Below, piece by piece: positions 50,457 to 62,094 of a stretch of DNA of 64,000 bases. How positions within the stretch are numbered: the first letter of the stretch is position 1; each line of letters begins with the position of its first letter. Origin of the DNA: Planococcus rifietoensis (GTDB taxonomy: Bacteria; Bacillota; Bacilli; Bacillales_A; Planococcaceae); the NCBI RefSeq assembly GCF_001465795.2, contig NZ_CP013659.2, positions 3,282,501-3,346,500 on the forward strand, read 5' to 3'. The translations under genes were made by a program, and so were the position numbers. Below the pieces are notes generated by a model. The model saw only the letters and a list, made by a program, of their open reading frames with translations. It had not been told where the DNA came from and did not search any database.

Positions 50457-50768
50457 ATGCATGTAAAAAAAGGTGATACAGTTAAGGTCATCTCTGGTAA
50501 AGACAAAGGCAAAACAGGAGTTGTTTTGACTGCTCTACCTAAGAAAGACCGTGTGCTCGTTGAAGGTGTTAACATCGTCAAAAAGCATACAAAACCGAAC
50601 CAGGCAAGCCCGCAAGGCGGAATTGTCAGCCAAGAAGCTGCGATCCACGTATCAAACGTGATGGTAGTTGACCCTAAATCCGGCGAGCCGACTCGCGTAG
50701 GATACAAAATGGAAGACGGCAAAAAAGTTCGTGTTGCAAAAAAATCCGGTGAAAAATTAGATAAATAA
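50457..50768 (+). CDS. rplX: 50S ribosomal protein L24
   Basis: A 103-residue KOW-domain protein that starts 50S assembly. [20 protein letters not shown] is the KOW motif; [21 protein letters not shown] follows in pattern. AAGGAGGTG precedes ATG. First gene of the classical spc cluster section with rplN. Confidence 0.98.
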   Translation: MHVKKGDTVKVISGKDKGKTGVVLTALPKKDRVLVEGVNIVKKHTKPNQASPQGGIVSQEAAIHVSNVMVVDPKSGEPTRVGYKMEDGKKVRVAKKSGEKLDK

Positions 50769-50795
50769 AATTCCTGAATGAGGGGAGGTACAAAC

Positions 50796-51540
<745 letters not shown>

Positions 51541-51569
51541 TCCCCTAAATTGGGAAGGAGGTAAATGTA

Positions 51570-51968
51570 ATGACAATGACAGATCCGATTGCAGATATGC
51601 TGACACGCATTCGTAATGCAAACATGGTTCGTCACGAGAAATTGGAGCTTCCGGCTTCCAACGTGAAAAAAGACATCGCTGAAATCCTGAAGCGCGAAGG
51701 TTTCGTACGTGACGTAGAATATGTTGAAGATGATAAACAAGGCATGATCCGCATTTTCCTTAAATACGGTGCCAACAACGAACGCGTCATCACTGGCTTG
51801 AAACGCATTTCAAAACCAGGACTACGTGTATACGCTAAAACTGACGAGGTGCCTCGTGTACTAAACGGTCTTGGAATCGCTCTAGTATCGACATCACAAG
51901 GTTTGGTAACTGATAAAGAAGCCCGCGCGAAAAAAGTCGGCGGCGAAATCATAGCTTACGTTTGGTAA
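51570..51968 (+). CDS. rpsH: 30S ribosomal protein S8
   Basis: A 132-residue primary assembly protein. It begins [18 protein letters not shown] and ends GGEIIAYVW; the rRNA-binding [13 protein letters not shown] is present. GGAAGGAGG precedes ATG 51570; ATG 51576 is a less likely alternative. In E. coli S8 represses the spc operon. Confidence 0.98.
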   Translation: MTMTDPIADMLTRIRNANMVRHEKLELPASNVKKDIAEILKREGFVRDVEYVEDDKQGMIRIFLKYGANNERVITGLKRISKPGLRVYAKTDEVPRVLNGLGIALVSTSQGLVTDKEARAKKVGGEIIAYVW

Positions 51969-51998
51969 GAAGCAACAAACGAATGGAGGTGCAACAGA

Positions 51999-52538
51999 AT
52001 GTCACGTGTAGGTAAAAAACCAATCGAGGTTCCTGCTAACGTTACCGTTACTGTCGAAGACAACAATAACGTAACTGTAAAAGGACCTAAAGGCGAGCTT
52101 ACTCGCTCGTTTAACTCAGATATCACAATCACGCAGGAAGACAATGTTTTGACATTGTCACGCCCATCAGATTCCAAAGACCACCGCACAATCCACGGTA
52201 CAACCCGTGCATTGCTCGCGAACATGGTTACTGGAGTATCTGAAGGCTTCTCCCGCTCACTTGAACTAGTCGGTGTAGGTTACCGTGCCCAGCTACAAGG
52301 CAAGAAATTGGTCTTGAACGTTGGATACTCTCATCCGGTGGAATTCACTCCGGAAGAAGGAATCGAAATCGAAGTACAAGGCAACACGAAAGTCGTCGTT
52401 AAAGGAATTAACAAGGAATTGGTTGGAGCACTTGCTTCAAACATCCGTGCTACTCGTCCGCCAGAGCCGTATAAAGGCAAAGGGATCCGTTACGAAGACG
52501 AAAAAGTTCGCCGCAAAGAAGGTAAAACAGGTAAATAA
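51999..52538 (+). CDS. rplF: 50S ribosomal protein L6
   Basis: A 179-residue protein near the factor-binding site. [40 protein letters not shown] and the C-terminal [20 protein letters not shown] are diagnostic. GGAGGTGC precedes ATG. Confidence 0.98.
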   Translation: MSRVGKKPIEVPANVTVTVEDNNNVTVKGPKGELTRSFNSDITITQEDNVLTLSRPSDSKDHRTIHGTTRALLANMVTGVSEGFSRSLELVGVGYRAQLQGKKLVLNVGYSHPVEFTPEEGIEIEVQGNTKVVVKGINKELVGALASNIRATRPPEPYKGKGIRYEDEKVRRKEGKTGK

Positions 52539-52571
52539 TGCTGCTTAGGCAGGCTGAAAGGAGTGACCTCA

Positions 52572-52934
52572 GTGATTACGAAACTCGATAAAAACGCATC
52601 CCGTAAAAAACGTCACGCTCGCGTACGTTCTAAAATCACGGGAACAGCTGAACGTCCGCGCTTGAACGTTTTCCGTTCAAACAAATACATCTACGCTCAA
52701 TTGATCGACGATGTAAACGGCGTAACGCTTGCTAGCGCATCATCTGCAGATAAAGATTTTTCTCTAGAAACTAAAGGCAACGTCGAAGCAGCTGCTCAAG
52801 TTGGCGAAACGATTGCAAAACGCGCAGTAGAAAACGGCTTGAAATCAGTTGTTTTTGACCGCGGTGGTTATCTATATCATGGACGTGTGAAAGCTTTGGC
52901 TGAATCCGCACGTGAAAACGGCTTAGAATTCTAA
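52572..52934 (+). CDS. rplR: 50S ribosomal protein L18
   Basis: A 120-residue 5S-rRNA-binding protein. (M)[34 protein letters not shown] and [17 protein letters not shown]. Of two GTG codons, 52572 is chosen: GAAAGGAGTG then lies at normal distance and the length equals that of B. subtilis; GTG 52563 lies within that site. Confidence 0.97.
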   Translation: MITKLDKNASRKKRHARVRSKITGTAERPRLNVFRSNKYIYAQLIDDVNGVTLASASSADKDFSLETKGNVEAAAQVGETIAKRAVENGLKSVVFDRGGYLYHGRVKALAESARENGLEF

Positions 52935-52954
52935 AAGAAGGAGGGACACATATA

Positions 52955-53455
52955 ATGCGTCGTATTGATCCAAACAAACTTGAACTTGAAGAACGCGTAG
53001 TTACGATTAACCGCGTAGCGAAAGTTGTAAAAGGTGGACGTCGTTTCCGTTTCTCCGCATTGGTTGTTGTAGGCGACAAAAATGGTAAAGTCGGTTTTGG
53101 TACTGGGAAAGCACAAGAAGTTCCAGAAGCAATCCGTAAAGCTATTGAAGATGCGAAGAAGAACTTAATCGAAGTACCTATGGTTAAAGGTACTACTCCA
53201 CATCTAGTGACCGGGCGCTTCGGTGCCGGCTCGATTCTTATCAAACCTGCTTCACCAGGTACTGGTGTTATTGCTGGTGGTCCTGTTCGTGCGGTATTAG
53301 AGCTTGCAGGAGTACAAGACATCTTGTCTAAATCTCTTGGTTCTAACACACCGATCAACATGGTCCGTGCTACTATCAACGGTTTGACTCAACTGAAGAG
53401 CGCTGATGAAGTTGCAAAACTTCGCGGCAAAACTACAGAAGAGTTATTCCAATAA
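52955..53455 (+). CDS. rpsE: 30S ribosomal protein S5
   Basis: A 166-residue protein for accuracy and mRNA helicase activity. Double-stranded RNA-binding-like domain [20 protein letters not shown] with the spectinomycin loop intact, and [31 protein letters not shown] precedes ATG. Confidence 0.98.
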   Translation: MRRIDPNKLELEERVVTINRVAKVVKGGRRFRFSALVVVGDKNGKVGFGTGKAQEVPEAIRKAIEDAKKNLIEVPMVKGTTPHLVTGRFGAGSILIKPASPGTGVIAGGPVRAVLELAGVQDILSKSLGSNTPINMVRATINGLTQLKSADEVAKLRGKTTEELFQ

Positions 53456-53469
53456 GGGAGGGAAATTAC

Positions 53470-53652
53470 ATGGCTACTAAACTAGAAATTACCCTCACTA
53501 AATCCGTGATCGGTTCAAAGCCGACACAACGTAAAACAGTCCAGTCACTAGGCCTGCGCAAAATGCATCAAACAGTTGAGCACCAAGACAACGCGGCAGT
53601 TCGCGGAATGCTTGATAAAGTCGCTCACTTAGTTACTATTAAAGAAGTTTAA
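53470..53652 (+). CDS. rpmD: 50S ribosomal protein L30
   Basis: A 60-residue protein: [20 protein letters not shown] and [29 protein letters not shown] precedes ATG. Between rpsE and rplO as usual. Confidence 0.98.
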   Translation: MATKLEITLTKSVIGSKPTQRKTVQSLGLRKMHQTVEHQDNAAVRGMLDKVAHLVTIKEV

Positions 53653-53685
53653 TCCCTGATTTCTATAGAAGGAGGTGCCAACCAC

Positions 53686-54126
53686 ATGAAACTTCACGAA
53701 TTAAAACCAGCAGAAGGTTCACGCAGCTCACGCAAGCGTATCGGACGCGGAATCGGTTCAGGTACTGGTAAAACAGCCGGTAAAGGTCACAAAGGTCAAA
53801 AAGCCCGTTCAGGCGGCGGTGTCCGTCCAGGATTCGAGGGTGGTCAAAACCCATTGTTCCGTCGTTTGCCGAAGCGTGGATTCACGAACATCAACCGTAA
53901 AGATTACACTGTTGTAAACCTTGACGTGTTGAACCGTTTCGAAGAAGGCACAGAAATTACACCTGCATTGTTGATCGAAACAGGTGTTGTGAGCAAAGAG
54001 CGTTCTGGTATCAAGATCCTTGGTAACGGAAGCTTGGACAAGAAATTGTCTGTACAAGCCCACAAATTCTCTGCATCAGCTAAAGAAGCTATTGAAGCTG
54101 CCGGCGGTCAAACCGAGGTGCTTTAA
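53686..54126 (+). CDS. rplO: 50S ribosomal protein L15
   Basis: A 146-residue protein with a long basic glycine-rich N-terminal extension ([20 protein letters not shown]) that threads into r[23 protein letters not shown] follows. AGAAGGAGGTGCC precedes ATG. Its stop shares one base with the secY start. Confidence 0.98.
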   Translation: MKLHELKPAEGSRSSRKRIGRGIGSGTGKTAGKGHKGQKARSGGGVRPGFEGGQNPLFRRLPKRGFTNINRKDYTVVNLDVLNRFEEGTEITPALLIETGVVSKERSGIKILGNGSLDKKLSVQAHKFSASAKEAIEAAGGQTEVL

Positions 54127-55421
54127 TGTTTCAGACAATCTCTAATCTTATGCGCGTATCTGATATTCGAAATAAAATTTTCTTTACTTTAGCAATGCTC
54201 ATCATCTTCCGTATCGGGACATTCGTTCCGGTGCCGAATGTTGATGCGTCAGTACTCCAAGCTACTGATCAGATGGGTCTGATCGGTTTCTTGAATACTT
54301 TCGGTGGAGGCGCCCTAGCCAACTTCTCGATTTTGGCGATGGGAATCATGCCTTATATCACAGCATCGATCATCGTGCAGCTTCTGCAAATGGATGTTGT
54401 GCCGAAATTTGCTGAGTGGGCGAAACAAGGCGAAGTCGGAAGACGGAAACTTGCTCAATTCACTCGTTACTTTACAATCGTTCTTGCGTTTATTCAGGCG
54501 ATCGGTATGTCTTATGGATTTAACCAAATGTACGGAGGTACATTGATTCAAGATGATTCGGTTGCGACTTACGTAGTAATCGCCATCGTACTGACAGCAG
54601 GGACAGCATTTCTATTGTGGCTTGGTGAGCAGATCACGGCAAAAGGCGTGGGGAACGGTATTTCGATTATCATCTTCGCAGGGATTGTCGCTGCAGTACC
54701 AGGAGCAATTAACCAACTTTATGCGCAGCAGATCCAAGGAGCTGGCGACCAGCTTCCGATCAATATTGCCATCATGGCATTGCTCGCACTCGCAATTGTT
54801 GCAATTACTGTATTGGTCATTTACGTCCAACAAGCGTTGCGTAAAATCCCGATCCAGTATGCCAAACGTGTCGCTGGCCGTGGCCAGAGCTCGAATGGGC
54901 AGCAAACGCATTTACCTTTGAAAGTAAACGCGGCCGGAGTTATCCCGGTAATCTTTGCAGTGGCATTCATCATCACGCCGCAAACCATCGCTTCTTTCTT
55001 TGGTGCCAACGCGTTTACGGAGGCAATCCAGAATACGTTTGATTACACGCGTCCTGTCGGCATGATCATTTATGTCGCCTTGATCATTGCATTCACGTAT
55101 TTCTATGCATTCATTCAGGTCAATCCTGAAAACGTGGCGGACAACTTGAAAAAGCAAGGTGCATACATTCCGGGAATCCGTCCGGGTAAAAATACGCAAG
55201 ATTATTTAACAAGTGTGCTTTACCGCCTGACTTTTGTGGGAGCAATCTTCCTCTCAGTTATTGCGGTCATGCCAATTTTCTTCATCAACATCGCAAACCT
55301 GCCTCAATCTGCACAGATTGGCGGCACCAGTTTGCTGATCGTCGTCGGGGTAGCCCTTGAAACGATGAAGCAATTGGAATCGCAGCTTGTGAAACGTCAT
55401 TACAAAGGCTTTATGAAATAA
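54126..55421 (+). CDS. secY: SecY, preprotein translocase channel
   Basis: A 431-residue membrane protein with ten predicted helices. NKIFFTLAMLIIFRIGTFVP (TM1), the plug and GIMPYITASIIVQLL (TM2 signature), cytosolic loops with KRVAGRGQSSNGQQTHLPLK and the C5/C6 region RPGKNTQDYLTSVLYRLT that contacts SecA and the ribosome. It pairs with SecE encoded at 17293. TAATG overlap with rplO and GAGGTG within rplO indicate coupling. Confidence 0.98.
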   Translation: MFQTISNLMRVSDIRNKIFFTLAMLIIFRIGTFVPVPNVDASVLQATDQMGLIGFLNTFGGGALANFSILAMGIMPYITASIIVQLLQMDVVPKFAEWAKQGEVGRRKLAQFTRYFTIVLAFIQAIGMSYGFNQMYGGTLIQDDSVATYVVIAIVLTAGTAFLLWLGEQITAKGVGNGISIIIFAGIVAAVPGAINQLYAQQIQGAGDQLPINIAIMALLALAIVAITVLVIYVQQALRKIPIQYAKRVAGRGQSSNGQQTHLPLKVNAAGVIPVIFAVAFIITPQTIASFFGANAFTEAIQNTFDYTRPVGMIIYVALIIAFTYFYAFIQVNPENVADNLKKQGAYIPGIRPGKNTQDYLTSVLYRLTFVGAIFLSVIAVMPIFFINIANLPQSAQIGGTSLLIVVGVALETMKQLESQLVKRHYKGFMK

Positions 55422-56132
<711 letters not shown>

Positions 56133-56536
56133 TTCCCGGCGCCGGGCGCAGTTAGTTGCCTCCATGTGGCTTTAAGGAGCACCGGAGATATGAATTTTCG
56201 AGAGCTGCAAAAGCAAACAAGGCTTGATTATATGAAACCGGTGAGGCTCGTTGCTCCGTGCAATTCCGCACCGGAGGTAGTATAATGAGTTTCGTGGAAG
56301 CATCTGTGTAACGGGTTTGGAACTCATCCAAGGCAGTCCGGGCAGTCGAGGATACGTGGGTCAGACTGGCTCAACCGGAACCCCCGAACTCCGCTGTCAT
56401 AAGTGGGGAGAGGAACCCGGAGAAGGTCTTTCAAATGTCACTCATGAATTCCTGGTGAATGGATAAGAATTATTCAATCAGCAAATACTGTTTGAAGATG
56501 AGTACCTGATTTGTATACAGAAGGGAGACTGGGTCG
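56133..56536 (+). other. 404-bp structured gene-free block between adk and infA
   Basis: No map or KOW-protein gene is present, although they usually lie here. Visible structure: the palindrome CCCGGCGCCGGG (56135-56146), CTCCG-TGC-AATTCC-GCA-C-CGGAG (about 56253-56276), ATGAGTT (56285-56291) / AACTCAT (56321-56327), CAGTC/GACTG near 56343-56367, and CCCCC...GGGGAG near 56381-56410. A 31-codon frame MNFRELQKQ... at 56191-56286 lies in it but has no clear relative. Low U content at helix ends argues against simple terminators. Nature unknown: a cis-acting leader of infA, or the remains of a lost element. Confidence 0.6.
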
Positions 56537-56755
56537 ATGGCGAAAGACGATGTAATTGAAATCGAGGGAACAGTCATTGAGACTTTGCCCAACGCGATGT
56601 TTAAAGTGGAGCTTGAAAATGGCCATACGATTCTTGCGCACGTATCAGGCAAGATTCGCATGCATTTCATCCGCATTCTGCCAGGAGATAAAGTAACAGT
56701 AGAACTTTCTCCTTACGATTTAACACGCGGTCGCATCACATACCGTTTTAAATAA
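56537..56755 (+). CDS. infA: translation initiation factor IF-1
   Basis: A 72-residue OB-fold protein: [51 protein letters not shown]. It binds the A site of the 30S subunit. AGAAGGGAGACTGGGTCG precedes ATG, so the ribosome-binding site is at 9-10 nt. Confidence 0.98.
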   Translation: MAKDDVIEIEGTVIETLPNAMFKVELENGHTILAHVSGKIRMHFIRILPGDKVTVELSPYDLTRGRITYRFK

Positions 56756-56792
56756 TCTTTTGCACTCCGGACTACTAAGGAGGTTGGGTTAG

Positions 56793-56906
<114 letters not shown>

Positions 56907-56930
56907 TAAAGAAGGAGGTGCATCGCACAC

Positions 56931-57296
56931 ATGGCACGTATTTCTGGTGTTGACATTCCGCGCGACAAACGCGTTGTAATTTCATTGACTTATATCTACG
57001 GTGTTGGGAAAACGACTGCTCAGAAAGTTCTTTCTGGTGCTGGTGTTTCTGAAGAGACTCGCGTTCGCGATCTTACAGAAGACGAGTTGAACAATATCCG
57101 TGAACAATTGGATCAGTACAAAATCGAAGGTGACCTTCGCCGTGAAGTTTCCATGAACATCAAACGTTTGATGGAAATTGCTAGCTTCCGTGGTATCCGC
57201 CACCGTCGCGGTCTTCCGGTTCGTGGTCAAAATACGAAGAACAACGCGCGTACGCGTAAAGGTCCTCGTAAAACTGTAGCTAACAAGAAAAAATAA
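56931..57296 (+). CDS. rpsM: 30S ribosomal protein S13
   Basis: A 121-residue protein of the 30S head: [31 protein letters not shown] (helix-two-turn-helix), and the basic tail [31 protein letters not shown] precedes ATG. Confidence 0.98.
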   Translation: MARISGVDIPRDKRVVISLTYIYGVGKTTAQKVLSGAGVSEETRVRDLTEDELNNIREQLDQYKIEGDLRREVSMNIKRLMEIASFRGIRHRRGLPVRGQNTKNNARTRKGPRKTVANKKK

Positions 57297-57303
57297 TCAG
57301 TAA

Positions 57304-57711
<408 letters not shown>

Positions 57712-57838
57712 TCGTTGGTCTGAGTAGGATTTTTGAACATCACGACTTACTAAATGTGTTCTGAATCGTAGCGAAAGTCTGTGACTATCGAATTCTTATG
57801 CAACGAAAATACCGACGTTTTGAAGGAGGGTAAACTGA

Positions 57839-58783
57839 ATGCTCGAAATAGAAAAACCAAAAATTGAAACGGTTGAGATCGACAGCAATGCCAAATATGG
57901 CAAATTCGTTGTTGAACCCCTTGAGCGTGGATATGGTACCACTTTAGGTAACTCCTTACGTCGAATCCTACTTTCATCTTTACCTGGCGCAGCTGTTACT
58001 TCGATCCAAATTGATGGCGTTTTGCATGAATTCTCCACTGTCGAAGGTGTAGAAGAAGATGTAGCCTCTATCATTTTGAACATCAAGAAGCTCGCATTGA
58101 AAATTTACTCTGACGAAGAAAAAGTCATTGAAATTGATGTAAAAGGTGACGGAACGGTTACGGCTGCAGATATCACTCACGATAGTGACGTGGAAATTCT
58201 GAATCCGGATCTATATATTGCAACAATCGCGAAAGACGGCCACTTGCGCATGCGCATGTATGCTAACCGCGGCCGTGGATATGCCCGTGCAGATCAGAAC
58301 AAACGTGAAGATCTTCCGATTGGCGTTATCCCGATTGACTCTATTTACACGCCAGTTTCACGCGTCAATTTCCAAGTGGAAAATACCCGTGTGGGCCAAC
58401 TCGCTCATTTCGATAAATTAACCCTCGATGTCTGGACAGATGGAAGCATCGGTCCCAAAGAGGCAATTGCGCTTGGCGCGAAAATTTTCACTGAACATCT
58501 GAACATCTTCGTAGGATTAACGGATGAGGCTCAAACAGCTGAAATCATGGTTGAAAAAGAAGAAGACCAAAAAGAGAAAGTGCTTGAGATGACTATCGAA
58601 GAGCTTGATCTTTCTGTTCGTTCTTATAACTGCCTGAAACGTGCCGGCATTAACACTGTCCACGAATTGGCCAACAAGTCGGAAGACGACATGATGAAAG
58701 TTCGCAACCTCGGACGCAAATCACTTGAAGAAGTGAAAGTGAAGTTGGAAGATCTAGGTCTTGGCCTTCGTAAAGAAGACTGA
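57839..58783 (+). CDS. rpoA: RpoA, RNA polymerase alpha subunit
   Basis: A 314-residue subunit. The N-terminal assembly domain has [20 protein letters not shown]; the C-terminal domain (after residue ~245, [20 protein letters not shown]) binds UP elements and activators, with the 265-type Arg in [29 protein letters not shown] precedes ATG. A 127-bp gap before it holds no clear promoter. Confidence 0.98.
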   Translation: MLEIEKPKIETVEIDSNAKYGKFVVEPLERGYGTTLGNSLRRILLSSLPGAAVTSIQIDGVLHEFSTVEGVEEDVASIILNIKKLALKIYSDEEKVIEIDVKGDGTVTAADITHDSDVEILNPDLYIATIAKDGHLRMRMYANRGRGYARADQNKREDLPIGVIPIDSIYTPVSRVNFQVENTRVGQLAHFDKLTLDVWTDGSIGPKEAIALGAKIFTEHLNIFVGLTDEAQTAEIMVEKEEDQKEKVLEMTIEELDLSVRSYNCLKRAGINTVHELANKSEDDMMKVRNLGRKSLEEVKVKLEDLGLGLRKED

Positions 58784-58828
58784 TTGCCCGATTCTTTCTG
58801 AACTATTCAACAAAGGAGGGAAACTTCA

Positions 58829-59203
58829 ATGAGAAAACTTCAACGTACAAGTTCTCAACGTAAAGCGCTATTGCGTGACCTTACGACTGACCTAATCGTT
58901 CACGAGCGCATTCAGACAACTGAAGCCCGTGCTAAAGAAGTCCGTTCAACTGTAGAAAAAATGATCACGCTTGGTAAGCGCGGAGACATCCACGCACGCC
59001 GTAAAGCTGCAGCATATATTCGCCGTGAACTCGTGACTTCGACTGACGAAGAAGGCAACGAAAACACAATCTTTGCTTTGCAAAAATTGTTTGATGATGT
59101 AGCACCACGTTACGCTGACCGTCAAGGCGGCTACACGCGCATCATGAAAATGGGGCCTCGTCGCGGAGATGGCGCACCAATCGTAATTATTGAATTGGTT
59201 TAA
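58829..59203 (+). CDS. rplQ: 50S ribosomal protein L17
   Basis: A 124-residue protein: [70 protein letters not shown] precedes ATG. Last gene of the S10-spc-alpha series. Confidence 0.98.
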   Translation: MRKLQRTSSQRKALLRDLTTDLIVHERIQTTEARAKEVRSTVEKMITLGKRGDIHARRKAAAYIRRELVTSTDEEGNENTIFALQKLFDDVAPRYADRQGGYTRIMKMGPRRGDGAPIVIIELV

Positions 59204-59209
59204 TCAGTT

Positions 59210-59237
59210 GAAGAGGGTTCATAGCCCTCTTCTTTTA
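59210..59237 (+). terminator. terminator after rplQ
   Basis: A perfect 8-bp stem GAAGAGGG / CCCTCTTC with a 7-nt loop is followed by TTTT; the U-tract is short. Confidence 0.8.
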
Positions 59238-59280
59238 GCATCATGATTTATACGACAATATGAAAAGCTGAGTGTTATGA

Positions 59281-59405
59281 TGAGCGAGCCTTCGGGCGGC
59301 GTCTCGTCTAGCTCTACGCACCTCATTCAACCGGCGGCTTAAGCACCCGCAGGAGCCATAGAGATAGAAAAGCGCATACTCTGAATGAGGTGCGCGCTTT
59401 TTTTA
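59281..59405 (+). ncRNA. structured 3'-region RNA downstream of rplQ with its own terminator
   Basis: A hairpin with a GCC-TTCG-GGC tip, flanked by GCGAG and CTCGT (59284-59307), is followed by a 13-bp perfect inverted repeat: CGCACCTCATTCA (59317-59329) and TGAATGAGGTGCG (59382-59394), then seven T. The 52-nt interior has GCGG/CCGC and GGCT/AGCC helices. The element resembles in position the L17 downstream element (L17DE), known from Listeria and lactic acid bacteria; identity is unproven. It could instead be the ecfA1 leader. The rest of the 339-bp gap (to 59542) shows only TATTCC/GGAATA at 59435-59453 and no gene. Confidence 0.7.
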
Positions 59406-59542
59406 TTTAGTGATCAATTAATTTTCAGTGTTGATATTCCATAGAAGGGAATATGAACAGTGTAAGTTAAGCGTGGCTAAAGAATTCCCGTTTTACAGCA
59501 CATAAGAGCAGAGTAGAGAAAGTTTAGAGGAGGCTTCAACAC

Positions 59543-60391
59543 ATGAAAGGAACCATTTTGTCATTTGAACAAGTGACATTCACATACGTACCGGGAGACG
59601 AGTCGGTCAAGCCGGCCGTCTCGGACCTATCGTTCTCGATTGACGAAGGCGAATGGGTGGCGCTGGTCGGACACAACGGCTCGGGCAAGTCGACAATCGC
59701 CAAATTGATGAACGGCTTATTGTTTCCCCAGCAAGGAACAGTCAAAGCGATGGGCTTGGAAATGTCTGAAGAAAGCTTGTGGGACATCCGCTCGCAGATG
59801 GGCATGGTGTTTCAAAATCCAGACAACCAATTCGTCGGGGCAACGGTACAGGATGACGTAGCGTTTGCGCTCGAAAATAACGGCGTCCCTCATGAAGAAA
59901 TGGTGGTGCGTGTTCGTGAATCTTTGCAGCAAGTGAAGATGGCGGATTATCTTGACCATGAACCACATCACTTATCCGGCGGGCAAAAGCAGCGCGTGGC
60001 AATTGCTGGGGCACTGGCTTTGCGTCCGCGGCTGCTCATTTTGGATGAAGCCACATCGATGCTCGACCCGCAAGGCCGCCGAGAAGTCATCGAGACGATC
60101 CGTGAGCTTCGTGAAGCGACGGGCCTCACTGTGTTGTCGATTACCCATGACCTGGAGGAAGCCGCGCTCGCTGACCGTGTGCTGGTGATGAATGCCGGGC
60201 ATAAACAAATGGAAGGCACACCCGATGAAGTATTTTCTTCCGGCGAAGAGCTGACGGAGATGGGGTTGGATCTGCCATTTGCGATGCGGATGGCCGGGTT
60301 ACTGAAACAAGCCGGAGTGCCGATGACCGGCGAATCTATGACAGAACATGAGCTGGTGGAGGAATTATGGACATATTACTCAAGCAAGTAG
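59543..60391 (+). CDS. ecfA1: EcfA1, energy-coupling-factor transporter ATPase
   Basis: A 282-residue ABC ATPase. Walker A GHNGSGKST, Q-loop FQNPDNQFVGATV, signature LSGGQKQRVAIAG and Walker B LLILDEATSMLDP. With EcfA2 and EcfT it forms the ECF module that powers uptake of vitamins and metals through interchangeable S components; no S component is in the window. GAGGAGG precedes ATG. Its 3' end overlaps ecfA2 by 25 bp. Confidence 0.96.
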   Translation: MKGTILSFEQVTFTYVPGDESVKPAVSDLSFSIDEGEWVALVGHNGSGKSTIAKLMNGLLFPQQGTVKAMGLEMSEESLWDIRSQMGMVFQNPDNQFVGATVQDDVAFALENNGVPHEEMVVRVRESLQQVKMADYLDHEPHHLSGGQKQRVAIAGALALRPRLLILDEATSMLDPQGRREVIETIRELREATGLTVLSITHDLEEAALADRVLVMNAGHKQMEGTPDEVFSSGEELTEMGLDLPFAMRMAGLLKQAGVPMTGESMTEHELVEELWTYYSSK

Positions 60392-61239
60392 GATACAGCT
60401 ACGCGAAAGATACCCCTTTTGAAAAACGGGCGCTGACGGATGTCACACTGCACATACCTTCAGGCTCTTACACAGCGATCATCGGACATACGGGTTCTGG
60501 GAAATCGACCGTGCTGCAACATTTGAATGCTTTATTGCAGCCGACAGAAGGCAGTGTGCTGATCGGCGAACGGAAAATCGAAGCAGGGACAAAAGCGAAA
60601 AACTTGCGAGAGGTGCGGAAAAAAGTCGGCATCGTCTTCCAGTTTCCCGAACAGCAGCTATTTGATGAAACGGTCCTGAAAGACATCATGTTCGGCCCGC
60701 TGAACTTCGGTGTGCCAGAAGAGGAAGCTCGCAGACGAGCCATCGCCTTGGTCGAACAGCTTGGGCTTCCGGAAGATGTATTGGAGAAATCGCCTTTTGA
60801 CTTATCGGGCGGGCAAATGCGCCGCGTCGCCATAGCAGGCGTTCTGGCAATGGAGCCAGATGTCTTGGTACTCGATGAACCAACAGCGGGACTTGACCCG
60901 CGCGGACGCCGGGAAATCATGGATTTGTTTTATCGCCTGCATCAAGAGAAGGGCTTAACAACTGTGCTTGTCACACATAGCATGGAAGATGCGGCGCGTT
61001 ATGCGGATACAGTGGCCATCATGCACAGCGGCAAATGCGTCGCGACAGGCGATGTGCGCGAAGTCTTCGCGAATGAAGAGCAGCTCGGCGATTACCGCCT
61101 GGAGCCGCCGCGGACAGTGCGCATGCAGCGGGAGTTTGAAGAGAAAACCGGCTTGAAGCTGGATGAGCTTGCGCTGACTGAAGAAGCGCTTGCGCGGTCC
61201 ATTGCGCAAGCGCTCAAGGAAGGGCGTGAGCTGAAATGA
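60367..61239 (+). CDS. ecfA2: EcfA2, energy-coupling-factor transporter ATPase
   Basis: A 290-residue ABC ATPase paralogue. Walker A GHTGSGKSTVLQH, Q-loop FQFPEQQLFDETV, signature LSGGQMRRVAIAG, Walker B VLVLDEPTAGLDP. It pairs asymmetrically with EcfA1. The start uses GGTGGAGGAATT inside ecfA1. It overlaps ecfT by 4 bp. Confidence 0.96.
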   Translation: MDILLKQVGYSYAKDTPFEKRALTDVTLHIPSGSYTAIIGHTGSGKSTVLQHLNALLQPTEGSVLIGERKIEAGTKAKNLREVRKKVGIVFQFPEQQLFDETVLKDIMFGPLNFGVPEEEARRRAIALVEQLGLPEDVLEKSPFDLSGGQMRRVAIAGVLAMEPDVLVLDEPTAGLDPRGRREIMDLFYRLHQEKGLTTVLVTHSMEDAARYADTVAIMHSGKCVATGDVREVFANEEQLGDYRLEPPRTVRMQREFEEKTGLKLDELALTEEALARSIAQALKEGRELK

Positions 61240-62033
61240 TGGAAAAAATGATTTTTGGGCGCTTTATTCCGGGAGATTCGATCGTCCACCGAATGGACCC
61301 ACGAGCCAAAATCCTGTTCGTCTTTTTGTTTATAGCGATCGTTTTTATCGCGAATAATGCCATAACGTATGCGATTTTGCTTGGATTTACCTTGCTCTCC
61401 GTGTTTTTATCGAAAATCCGGCTATATTTCTTAATTAACGGCTTGAAACCTGTCTTTATTTTAATGGCCTTTACGTTTTTCTTGCATTTATTCTTTACCG
61501 AAGGCGGGTCATTGCTTTTCAGTGTCGGTTTTGTAGATGTTTATGAAGAGGGGCTGCGGCAAGGGATATTCATCTCGATCCGCTTCCTGGTCTTAGTGTT
61601 CATGACCAGTATCCTGACATTAACGACTTCACCGATTTCGATCACGGATGGCATCGAAGTATTGCTTGGGCCATTCAAGCGCGTTAAACTGCCGGTCCAC
61701 GAACTGGCGTTGATGATGTCGATTTCACTGCGGTTCATTCCAACCTTGATGGATGAAACCGGAAAGATCCTGAAAGCGCAAATGGCACGCGGCTCGGATA
61801 TCGGTTCCGGCCCCATCAAAGAACGAGTCAAAGCCGTCGTGCCGCTGTTGATTCCGTTGTTTGTCAGTGCCTTTAAACGGGCTGAAGATTTGGCAACCGC
61901 CATGGAAGTGAGAGGCTACCGCGGGGGAGAAGGCCGCACGCGTTACCGCCAGCTCAACTGGCGCATTATGGACACATTGAGTCTATTGCTGCTCGTTGGA
62001 TTTGCCGGATTGCTCTGGTATTTCCGAAGTTAA
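61236..62033 (+). CDS. ecfT: EcfT, energy-coupling-factor transmembrane subunit
   Basis: A 265-residue membrane protein, the same length as in B. subtilis. N-terminal helices around ILFVFLFIAIVFIANNA; the coupling helices carry the two ARG-type motifs (QMARGSD and MEVRGYRGG) that contact the ATPases. The first of two adjacent ATG codons overlaps the ecfA2 stop (ATGA); the second is also possible. Confidence 0.96.
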   Translation: MMEKMIFGRFIPGDSIVHRMDPRAKILFVFLFIAIVFIANNAITYAILLGFTLLSVFLSKIRLYFLINGLKPVFILMAFTFFLHLFFTEGGSLLFSVGFVDVYEEGLRQGIFISIRFLVLVFMTSILTLTTSPISITDGIEVLLGPFKRVKLPVHELALMMSISLRFIPTLMDETGKILKAQMARGSDIGSGPIKERVKAVVPLLIPLFVSAFKRAEDLATAMEVRGYRGGEGRTRYRQLNWRIMDTLSLLLLVGFAGLLWYFRS

Positions 62034-62094
62034 CCAAAAGAGATAGCGATTCACTTAATTAGATTACGAAAGCTGCAGTAAAAGGAGAGACCTC

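Noticed and set aside
56191..56286. 31-codon gene (MNFRELQKQ...)
   Set aside because: Frame is short, lies in structured sequence, and has no recognised relative; ribosome-binding site (AAGGAG) is about 15 nt away.
56133..56536. Group II intron copy between adk and infA
   Set aside because: No reverse transcriptase, no clear GUGYG 5' end and no recognisable domain V; the resemblance is from memory only.
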